Shown: piece by piece, positions 22,660-28,520 of the stretch
How positions within the stretch are numbered: the first letter of the stretch is position 1
Layout of the letters: the number at the start of each line of letters is the position of its first letter
Origin: Bacilli bacterium
GTDB taxonomy: Bacteria; Bacillota_I; Bacilli_A; RF39; UBA660
NCBI GenBank assembly: GCA_017473105.1
Contig: JAFUNE010000001.1
Location: forward strand, 1-28,520
DNA length: 28,520 nt
Reading direction: 5' to 3'
Position numbers and translations under genes: made by a program
Notes under the pieces: model-generated
Told to the model about the DNA's origin: nothing
What the model saw: only the letters and a program-made list of their open reading frames with translations
The model's database searches: none

Positions 22660-22690
22660 AAAAAGGAAGCATTCTTACGCTTCCTTTTTA
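22660..22690 (-). terminator. Terminator after the thioredoxin-like gene
   Basis: A perfect stem AAGGAAGC/GCTTCCTT (extended by A/T pairs) with an 8-base loop and a run of T. The stop codon of the thioredoxin-like gene lies in the loop. It separates that gene from the Gly-rich protein gene, which starts 51 bases further on. Confidence 0.82.
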
Positions 22691-23415
22691 GTTTTTTTCT
22701 TTGTTTTTTCTTTTATTTTTTCTTTTACTTTTTTTGTTTTTTCTTTTGATTTTTTATTTGTATTATTTTTTTCTTTTTTTATTTGTTCTGGATTATTTTT
22801 ATTCATTGTAATTACAAACAATATGATTATTACTATAATTAATATTCCAATTACAATATAATATATATTTTTGAAATTTAATTTATTATCTTCTATATCA
22901 TTTTCATCAGTTGGTGTTGATACTTTTGATTTTGACATCTCATAAAGCAGGTCATATCTATTTTTGTTATTGTATTCATCCATTATCCATTGACCAATAA
23001 TATCTTTTTCTTGTTCATTAAATCCCAAAGTACTTCTACTTCCTATTATGAAATATGGCATACCTAACGCCTCATCACCCATAAATTTACCAACTTCTTT
23101 AAAAAAGTTTACATTTTCTTTATTTGACGATAAATCATATGATACTAACCTAAAATATTCACCGTGTGTTATTGAAATAGAATTAAAATATTCTAATATT
23201 GGTTTTGTGTGTTGGCATGTTGGTGTTCTAAATAAATATACTACTACTTGTTTATCGTTTTCTTTATAATCTTTGTTTAATAATTCAATTCCTTCTAATT
23301 CTAATGTTTCTTTTAAATTAGTAGAAGTAATTTTTTCCAAATCATATTTTGCGAGTATATTTATTGGCATAAAAGTCAAAATCATACTACAAATCAAAAG
23401 TATTTTTTTTATCAT
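22675..23415 (-). CDS. Membrane-anchored extracellular thioredoxin-like protein
   Basis: A 246-residue protein with N-terminal signal peptide MIKKILLICSMILTFMPINILA, then an outside thioredoxin-like domain (about 45-155) with a VVVYLFRTPTCQHTKPILEYF strand-motif-helix, a VSYDLSS strand, a GMPYFIIG segment with the cis-Pro position, and a final helix. The active-site position reads TCQHT, so only the first of the usual two cysteines is present. Only a monothiol or non-redox role is plausible. A membrane helix lies at about 184-203 (IYYIVIGILIIVIIILFVIT), followed by a strongly basic Lys-rich tail of about 40 residues on the inside. ATG 23415 follows GAGGT; the frame is open to 23436 but without SD. 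The gene lies between the two paralogous secreted proteins. Confidence 0.8.
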   Translation of the reverse strand: MIKKILLICSMILTFMPINILAKYDLEKITSTNLKETLELEGIELLNKDYKENDKQVVVYLFRTPTCQHTKPILEYFNSISITHGEYFRLVSYDLSSNKENVNFFKEVGKFMGDEALGMPYFIIGSRSTLGFNEQEKDIIGQWIMDEYNNKNRYDLLYEMSKSKVSTPTDENDIEDNKLNFKNIYYIVIGILIIVIIILFVITMNKNNPEQIKKEKNNTNKKSKEKTKKVKEKIKEKTKKKTKKEA

Positions 23416-23441
23416 ATTGTACCTCACATCTATCAAATATA

Positions 23442-24191
23442 TTATTGTTCATTTATTTTCGTAATTTTAAAACTTTTTGCTATATATTTATCTTCACTTT
23501 TCTTTTCATATTCGAATACAAAAGTACCATCAATATATGTACTTTTATCTGTTTCATCATAATATTTAATTATGTTACCAGTTATAGTATTTTCAGTTAC
23601 TTTTAATTTTGAAAATTCTGCTGTACTATTAAATTCTACATTTCCTGAACCAATTAAAACATAACAGTCGTTAACATCTGTTTTAAAATTACACAAACCT
23701 ACACCTTCTTTTGGTAAATCATATTTCCCATTTTTATTTTTTGTTATATTTGGAAAAGTTAGAGAAACATGTTTGTAATCATAGCTTGGTACAGCACTAA
23801 ATGTTTTATCGCTGTATTTAATAAAATCAGTGTATTTTATGTAAATCATATCTGCCATTTTTAAATCAAATACTATATGGAATTTTTCTATTTCATCATT
23901 TTGCGTAAATAAATTTATGAATGTTAGTTCATCTGATACACTGATTAATTCTTTATTAACTTCAGTGTTTACATTAAATGCATTGGCTACGAAATCGTCA
24001 ATATCCAAACTTGTTAATATTTCTTTTCCTATTTTATCTTCATCTATTTTTTCTGGAACGTTTGGTTCTGGATTTTCTATTGGTGATTCATCTTTATTGC
24101 TGAAAGCTATTACTGCAATAAGTATTGCAATAATAGCTACAGTTCCAATTATTCCTAATATTATAAATAATGTCTTTTTATCCTTTGTCAT
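23442..24191 (-). CDS. Membrane-anchored extracellular protein of unknown function
   Basis: A 249-residue protein with a short basic N-terminus (MTKDKK), one membrane helix at about 7-31 (TLFIILGIIGTVAIIAILIAVIAF) and an acidic, Pro-containing linker (DESPIENPEPNVPEKIDEDKIG). The outside domain (about 50-249) is beta-rich, with two cysteines (in VGLCNFKTDVNDCYVLIG) that are probably disulfide-bonded. I do not recognise the fold. TAGGAG precedes ATG 24191 and overlaps the stop of the upstream Cys-rich protein gene, so the two are translationally coupled. The thioredoxin-like gene follows after 26 bases. Confidence 0.78.
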   Translation of the reverse strand: MTKDKKTLFIILGIIGTVAIIAILIAVIAFSNKDESPIENPEPNVPEKIDEDKIGKEILTSLDIDDFVANAFNVNTEVNKELISVSDELTFINLFTQNDEIEKFHIVFDLKMADMIYIKYTDFIKYSDKTFSAVPSYDYKHVSLTFPNITKNKNGKYDLPKEGVGLCNFKTDVNDCYVLIGSGNVEFNSTAEFSKLKVTENTITGNIIKYYDETDKSTYIDGTFVFEYEKKSEDKYIAKSFKITKINEQ

Positions 24192-24200
24192 ATTTAACTC

Positions 24201-26387
24201 CTAATTACAAGATGTTCCGCCACTTTTTGAAACTACAGTATATGACGATGTGCCGCAATAATTACAACAGCAATAACACCATCCTGATGTGCATGTTCCA
24301 CAACATCCTGTACATGCACAGCTATATTCTCCTGTACTTGTGTGTGTTTCTTTTTTATAACTTTGAGAACAAGTTCTACTTAACCCATAAGCATCAGTAC
24401 ATGTCCATGTGTGTGTACTATTACCTACGCTTTTTTTATTAGTACCTATTTTAGCTCCTGTTTGTCCATCATAACAAGTTGCTGTTGATGTTGAACCACT
24501 TAATGAGAATGATATTGTTGGCGGTTTTGATTTTACAACTACTTTCAAGCTGCATCTTCCTACGTTTCCTGCAACATCTCTTACATGTCCATACCATGTT
24601 ACACCACTTGGTGCATTTCCTTGTGACCCAGATGTTTTGCTATTGAATGTTGCTGTACTTGATGTTGTTAAATCATATCCATTTAGGCCGCTACCTCCAG
24701 TATCAGTTTTACTTGAAAGTGATACACTTGTTGTTGCTACAAAGAATGTTCCATCTGAACTCTTTGTACCTGATGCACTAACTTTACATGTTGGTGCTGC
24801 TGTATCATATCTTATTGTAAATCCATCTGATGGTTCTGAACAGTTATTATCAAAATCACATACTCTGAAGTAAACTGTTTCAACTCGTTCATTTCTTACA
24901 GTCCATGCTTCACTTCCTGTATATGTTGGGTGTGTACCAGTTACACCATTACTTTTGGCAAGTTCTAGTTTTGTCCATGATGATTTATTTGTTGAATATT
25001 CAATTCTTGCAACTCCAGTTTCATTATCAACTGCAGTTATTTTTGTATAAACTTCTTGATTTGTCCATGTTCCTGATGCATACGCCGCATTATTACTTGA
25101 ATAATATGCTGCGTATGTTGGTTTTTCCGGTGCTTTTATATCTTTCCAAACTGCTTTAAATACTACAACGCCATCAGGAGCAGCAGTTAAATTAATAACT
25201 TTACCTTGATCTGCATATTTTTTCCCATTAAATTCCCATCCATCAAAATCATAGTTAGTTCTACTACATCCTGTAGCTGGAAGTGTTCCTTCTAAATCAT
25301 AAGTGTATGGAGCATTAGCCATTGTTCCTGTTCCACCATTACAATCGAATTTTACACTATATTTATTTGGTTCCATATTTGGTATTAAACTTGTAGGTTT
25401 TGATAAATCACCGCTTGTATCTAATTTATTAGATACAAATTTTCCAGTTGAATCTATTATTTTATTTTCTTCCGAAATTGTATTATTTTTATAATATCCT
25501 TCAAATGTATAACCTGTTTTTTCTGGAATGTCATCAATAACTTCTAATGGTTTATCTCCATATTGGTCTCTAAAATAACCCGTTTTATTTTTTGCAAAAT
25601 ATACTGTTTTTTGTGATATTTCTGTACAACCTGTACATGACTTTAATTGTATTATAAGTGTTTTGTGTCCAAATATTATTTTACATATTGTATTATCTTG
25701 AATGCTACTATCTATAAACATTTTATTACTTGTACCTAATTCTCTACTTATATAGCTTGTACAAGTAGTTTTTTGATATCTAAAGAAATAATCTTCACAG
25801 TAATAAAAAACTCCATCATTAGTATCATATATTGGTACTACAACTTCTTCTTTTCCTTCACTTTTTGTAGTACATCCTGATAATGATAATGTTCCTCTTT
25901 TATCGTCAGCTGAAATTACATTTACATTTCTAAGGCTTAAAAATACCCATGGATCATTTTTTGTTCCAGAGCCTGAAACTTTAGCATCAGTTTTTGTATA
26001 AGATGTTGACCTAACTCCTGTTTGTTCAGTTAGAACTCTTTCACTAAGTTTAAAGTCTATTGTATGATTGCTGTTATATCCTGCTTGTGTTAGTGTCCAA
26101 TATTCTAGACCTGTTGCTAAATATGATGAACCATAAACATTAGTAATTGAATATTCGTCTCTACTTATAAATCCACCTTTTTTAAAGTTAACGTTATATC
26201 TATTACTTTGTTCTTCATAATTGTAAGGCATATTGCCTATTTCAATATAATCATTATAATCCTTGAATTTTGTTATATATTGATTAGTTTGGTTAACTGC
26301 GCTTTGATAGCTATGCGATTTTGCATTTATAAAAATTGGTACTATCAATGTTACAATCAATAATATTTTTGTTATATTTTTTTTCAT
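24201..26387 (-). CDS. Secreted multi-domain protein: paralogous N-module, one InlB-type repeat, Ig-like domains, Cys-rich tail
   Basis: A 728-residue exported protein. The signal peptide is MKKNITKILLIVTLIVPIFINA (cut near 22). Residues about 25-335 are the module shared with the 20390-22609 product, including six conserved cysteines. One InlB-type repeat follows at about 341-416 (KYSVKFDCNGG...NYDFDGWEFNGK). Then come Ig-like or fibronectin-like stretches (about 420-620) with VDNETGVARIEYS and WYGHVRDVAGNVG, the pattern of bacterial Ig modules. The tail is unusual: ten cysteines within residues 690-711, plus one at 727. There is no LPXTG or membrane anchor. AATAGGTGATA before ATG 26387 is nearly the same SD context as in its paralog. 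A perfect TATAAT lies about 20 bases upstream with a poor -35, 52 bases after spoVAE. Confidence 0.88.
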   Translation of the reverse strand: MKKNITKILLIVTLIVPIFINAKSHSYQSAVNQTNQYITKFKDYNDYIEIGNMPYNYEEQSNRYNVNFKKGGFISRDEYSITNVYGSSYLATGLEYWTLTQAGYNSNHTIDFKLSERVLTEQTGVRSTSYTKTDAKVSGSGTKNDPWVFLSLRNVNVISADDKRGTLSLSGCTTKSEGKEEVVVPIYDTNDGVFYYCEDYFFRYQKTTCTSYISRELGTSNKMFIDSSIQDNTICKIIFGHKTLIIQLKSCTGCTEISQKTVYFAKNKTGYFRDQYGDKPLEVIDDIPEKTGYTFEGYYKNNTISEENKIIDSTGKFVSNKLDTSGDLSKPTSLIPNMEPNKYSVKFDCNGGTGTMANAPYTYDLEGTLPATGCSRTNYDFDGWEFNGKKYADQGKVINLTAAPDGVVVFKAVWKDIKAPEKPTYAAYYSSNNAAYASGTWTNQEVYTKITAVDNETGVARIEYSTNKSSWTKLELAKSNGVTGTHPTYTGSEAWTVRNERVETVYFRVCDFDNNCSEPSDGFTIRYDTAAPTCKVSASGTKSSDGTFFVATTSVSLSSKTDTGGSGLNGYDLTTSSTATFNSKTSGSQGNAPSGVTWYGHVRDVAGNVGRCSLKVVVKSKPPTISFSLSGSTSTATCYDGQTGAKIGTNKKSVGNSTHTWTCTDAYGLSRTCSQSYKKETHTSTGEYSCACTGCCGTCTSGWCYCCCNYCGTSSYTVVSKSGGTSCN

Positions 26388-26439
26388 AGTATCACCTATT
26401 ATTGATTATAACATATTTTTTTTAAAATAAATATTATTT

Positions 26440-26790
26440 TTAATTTTTTACCTTAAAAAATATAGTTATTAAAAATGCAAAAATTATTGCAACACTTATT
26501 CCTTGTCCTGCATATTTGTATATTCCGTTAAATAATCCTATTATCCCGTTATTATTAAATCCTTCGCTAGCACCTTTTACTAGTAAATGTCCAAAATTCA
26601 TAATTGGTACACTTGCACCAAAATGAAATATTTCTATTAATTTATCATATATTTTAAATCCTGATAATATTGCACCTGTAATAACAAGAAGTGTATTTAT
26701 ATGTCCTGGTGTTAATTTTGTTTTTTCTATAAAATATTGGGAAATCATACAAAGTATTCCGCAAAATATAAATGATAAAAAGTAATTCAT
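26440..26790 (-). CDS. spoVAE: Stage V sporulation protein AE
   Basis: A 116-residue membrane protein of the SpoVA channel that takes up Ca-dipicolinate into the forespore and releases it at germination. Family features are the start with a helix (FLSFIFCGILCMISQYFI), TKLTPGHINTLLVITGAIL, FGASVPIMNFGHLLVKGA and GIIGLFNGIYKYAGQGISVAIIFAF, the SpoVAE(b) pattern. GGAGGTGA precedes ATG 26790, 1 base after the spoVAD stop. It is the last gene of spoVAC-spoVAD-spoVAE, and no clear terminator follows. Confidence 0.93.
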   Translation of the reverse strand: MNYFLSFIFCGILCMISQYFIEKTKLTPGHINTLLVITGAILSGFKIYDKLIEIFHFGASVPIMNFGHLLVKGASEGFNNNGIIGLFNGIYKYAGQGISVAIIFAFLITIFFKVKN

Positions 26791-26791
26791 T

Positions 26792-27760
26792 TTATTTCAC
26801 CTCCAAACTTATTGCATGTGATATTGATGGTATTTCTATATTTAAGTTTGTTGACAATGGTGAGTGAAGAGATCCTGTTCCTACTACTAATATTTTTTTA
26901 TATTTAAACTTTTTGATTATATAGTCAAATAGTACTAATGGTAGGCATACCGGTCCACTTGCGCCTGCATATATATTATTTTCTTTATAATATATACTTC
27001 CTGCATCAATAATATTATTAAGTTTTATTCCATTTAAATCGTTAAACAATTCTTTTACTATATCAATGCCATATATTCCTAAATCTCCAGTCAATATCAA
27101 ATCGTAGTAATTATAATCTCTTTTTGTTTCTTCAAAGTGTTTTAGAATTGTACTATAACATGAACTTGCCATTGCACTACCCATGTCATTTGCATCTTTA
27201 TGATTAGTTTGTATTATTTTTCCTATTGTACAACAATCTACTTTTATATTAGATTTTTTTCTATTTAATAGTACTGCTATGCTTCCACTTGCAGTGCATG
27301 TATTTACTTTTCTTCTTAACGCTCCATATTCTACTGGGAATCTAAATTGTTTTTCACTAACTAAATTATGTGAACTTGATGAAACTATAATATTTGATTT
27401 TGTATTATTAACAAACATACTTCCTATGATAATCCCTTCTATAAATGTTGCGCATGCTGAGTATATTCCTAGTGATGAAATGTCTTTATTTGCTATAGAT
27501 AGTGTGCTTGCTAATATTTGATTTTGTAAATCTCCATTAATTACTAAATCAATTTCGTTCTTTGATAATGATGATTTTTCAATTAATTTATCTATTACAA
27601 TCCTTTGGTATTCTGCTTCACATAGTTCTATTGTTTTTTTACTTAAATAATAGTCATTGATAAATTCATCTGTATTACCTTTTATTACCGGATTATATTT
27701 GTTTGATGCTAAAAGTGAATATTTTTCATTTATATATACTTTATTAAAGTGATATGTCAT
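26792..27760 (-). CDS. spoVAD: Stage V sporulation protein AD
   Basis: Soluble SpoVA component with a thiolase-like fold that binds dipicolinic acid. Recognisable parts are NEIDLVINGDLQNQI, GIYSACATFIEGI, SSSHNLVSEKQFRFPVEYG (a strongly conserved SpoVAD block), TASGSIAVLL, DANDMGSAMA, DLILTGDLGIYG and IYAGASGPVCLPLVLF. The length of 322 residues is close to the usual size. AAGGGGG precedes ATG 27760, and the start overlaps the spoVAC stop by 4 bases (ATGA). Confidence 0.95.
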   Translation of the reverse strand: MTYHFNKVYINEKYSLLASNKYNPVIKGNTDEFINDYYLSKKTIELCEAEYQRIVIDKLIEKSSLSKNEIDLVINGDLQNQILASTLSIANKDISSLGIYSACATFIEGIIIGSMFVNNTKSNIIVSSSSHNLVSEKQFRFPVEYGALRRKVNTCTASGSIAVLLNRKKSNIKVDCCTIGKIIQTNHKDANDMGSAMASSCYSTILKHFEETKRDYNYYDLILTGDLGIYGIDIVKELFNDLNGIKLNNIIDAGSIYYKENNIYAGASGPVCLPLVLFDYIIKKFKYKKILVVGTGSLHSPLSTNLNIEIPSISHAISLEVK

Positions 27761-28182
27761 ATTATCCCCCTTATGTAACCCATAATTATTCCAAATATTG
27801 TTCCATACAAAATAATACTTCCTGTTAGTTTAAATATATTAGCACCTATTCCTTTAATATATCCTTCATATTTGTTATCCATTGCACTACTTGTCATAGT
27901 ATTTGCAAAGCCTGTACTTGGTACTATAAGTCCACATTTACAGAAACTTAAAATCTTATCAAATATACCTAGTCCTGTTAGTAATGAACCAATTACAATA
28001 AAAGTTGTAAATACTAAAAATGATGAGTTTGCTTCATTAAATTTAAGTTGGTATATATTAAATAACAGTTCTCCTATTATTCCTATAAATCCACCTGAGA
28101 AGAATGCTATACTCATATTTTTTATCAAATCATTTTCAGTTACTACTCTTTTTTTTATTTCATCATATTTTTCATTATTCAT
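27757..28182 (-). CDS. spoVAC: Stage V sporulation protein AC
   Basis: Membrane component of the SpoVA dipicolinate channel; in B. subtilis SpoVAC acts as a mechanosensitive channel. Motifs are AFFSGGFIGIIGE, LTGLGIFDKI, GLIVPSTGFANTMTSSAMDNKYEG and GIGANIFKLTGSIILYG, all typical. The frame opens at ATG 28218, but I chose ATG 28182 because it gives an N-terminus of the same length as B. subtilis SpoVAC. Neither start has a clear SD. It is the first gene of the operon, divergent from the tRNA-Glu promoter. In other spore formers this operon is sigma-G controlled; I could not find a convincing sigma-G promoter here. Confidence 0.92.
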   Translation of the reverse strand: MNNEKYDEIKKRVVTENDLIKNMSIAFFSGGFIGIIGELLFNIYQLKFNEANSSFLVFTTFIVIGSLLTGLGIFDKILSFCKCGLIVPSTGFANTMTSSAMDNKYEGYIKGIGANIFKLTGSIILYGTIFGIIMGYIRGII

Positions 28183-28227
28183 ATTTCTATTATTTACCAA
28201 AAATTGTATATAATACATAATTTATTA

Positions 28228-28256
28228 TTGAAAAAAATATATATACATGTTAAAAT
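28228..28256 (+). promoter_or_regulatory. sigma-A promoter of tRNA-Glu
   Basis: Plus strand TTGAAA (28228-28233), 17-base spacer, TAAAAT (28251-28256), ten bases before the tRNA. Confidence 0.75.
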
Positions 28257-28265
28257 TATTTCACT

Positions 28266-28341
28266 GGCCCATTGGTGAAATGGTTAACACATCGCCCTCT
28301 CAAGGCGACATTCATGGGTTCAAATCCCATATGGGTCACCA
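28266..28341 (+). tRNA. tRNA-Glu (anticodon CUC)
   Basis: The cloverleaf is complete. The acceptor stem is GGCCCAT/ATGGGTC (one G-U pair), the anticodon stem TCGCC/GGCGA has loop CTCTCAA, and the T arm is ATGGG-TTCAAAT-CCCAT, with discriminator A and an encoded CCA (28339-28341). The loop puts T at position 33 and CTC at 34-36, so it reads GAG. The body closely follows the Bacillus tRNA-Glu(UUC) sequence, but with C34 in place of U34. It stands alone, not in a tRNA cluster. Confidence 0.93.
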
Positions 28342-28351
28342 ATTAGAGAAT

Positions 28352-28375
28352 AAGAACCTTTTAGGTTCTTTTTAT
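28352..28375 (+). terminator. tRNA-Glu terminator
   Basis: A 7-bp stem AAGAACC/GGTTCTT (28352-28358 with 28364-28370), 5-base loop and T-run, ten bases after the tRNA. Confidence 0.85.
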
Positions 28376-28389
28376 ATGATGGTAAATTA

Positions 28390-28520
28390 TAATAACAAGT
28401 GCAACACTTAAATAATTCAAAATAAAAAGTTCATAAATTTACTCATGATATAATGTTGGTGTCTAATCAAACATTAAGGAGTAAATAATATGAACTATAA
28501 TCATCTTACCATAGAAGAAC
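28390..28520 (+). mobile_element. Left end of an IS30-family insertion sequence (cut by window edge)
   Basis: The segment after the tRNA terminator has a short palindromic motif AAGTGCAACACTT (28397-28409) like the terminal repeats of IS30-family elements, a perfect TATAAT (28449-28454), an SD and the start of a transposase. The exact boundary is not fixed; 28390 is approximate. No target duplication can be checked because the right end is outside the window. Confidence 0.7.
28490..28520 (+). CDS. IS30-family transposase, N-terminal fragment
   Basis: Only the first ten codons are inside the window: MNYNHLTIEE, the standard opening of IS30 transposases (MxYxHLTxEER), which leads into the helix-turn-helix that binds the terminal repeats. 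AAGGAG (28476-28481) precedes ATG 28490 at the right distance. The DDE catalytic domain lies beyond the window. Confidence 0.8.
   Translation, partial: MNYNHLTIEE

Overview
The window is very AT-rich, uses the standard bacterial code (UGA is a stop, for example in the ATGA overlaps of spoIIGA-sigE and spoVAC-spoVAD), and carries an endospore-forming gene set: spoIIGA-sigE, sigG-ylmC and spoVAC-spoVAD-spoVAE. With short intergenic gaps, strong Shine-Dalgarno (SD) sites, a low-GC gene style and many secreted repeat proteins, this suggests an uncultured, genome-reduced Bacilli lineage of the gut type (RF39 or Erysipelotrichia-like). That placement is inference from gene content; no rRNA is present.

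Layout from left to right. 1-155: intergenic, with a long perfect hairpin and a promoter reading leftward out of the window, possibly the end of an insertion sequence. 156-2335 (minus): a small membrane protein, a DUF7666-like protein and a GluP-type rhomboid protease. 2402-2869 (plus): a TspO/MBR protein. 2856-5240 (minus): sigG-ylmC-lspA-rluD. 5331-6057: a decayed DUF975 membrane-protein gene. 6123-10059 (minus): a three-gene envelope cluster with its own sigma-A promoter, made of a repeat-rich anchored protein, a very acidic repeat protein and an 80-residue protein. 10160-11547 (minus): spoIIGA-sigE. 11612-12574 (minus): an unrecognised 320-residue protein. 12703-12870 (plus): a short bL28. 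12928-14347 (minus): a membrane protein and murB. 14441-15196 (plus): an S4-type structured leader and rpsD. 15229-17565 (minus): a lipoprotein cyclophilin, folD and ttcA. 17628-20312 (minus): a Pro/Gln-rich membrane protein, scpA and scpB. 20390-26387 (minus): two large paralogous secreted proteins flanking a membrane-anchored thioredoxin-like protein and another membrane-anchored protein. 26440-28182 (minus): spoVAC-spoVAD-spoVAE. 28266-28341 (plus): tRNA-Glu(CUC), then the left end of an IS30-family element cut off by the window edge.

The genes form a compact developmental and envelope neighbourhood. SpoIIGA is the protease that activates pro-SigE in the mother cell, SigG runs late forespore transcription, and SpoVA proteins move dipicolinic acid into the spore. 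In Bacillus subtilis spoIIGA, sigE, sigG and ylmC are nearly contiguous. Here the same order is kept but about 5 kb of envelope genes plus a pseudogene lie between sigE and sigG. Two regulatory signals stand out. A Spo0A-box-like site in the spoIIGA promoter lies inside the loop of the upstream gene's terminator, and a hairpin buries the sigG SD. The least explained content is the accessory envelope set: the paralogous pair with swapped C-termini (Gly-rich versus Cys-rich), the thioredoxin-like partner between them, and the acidic/repeat cluster between the sigma genes.
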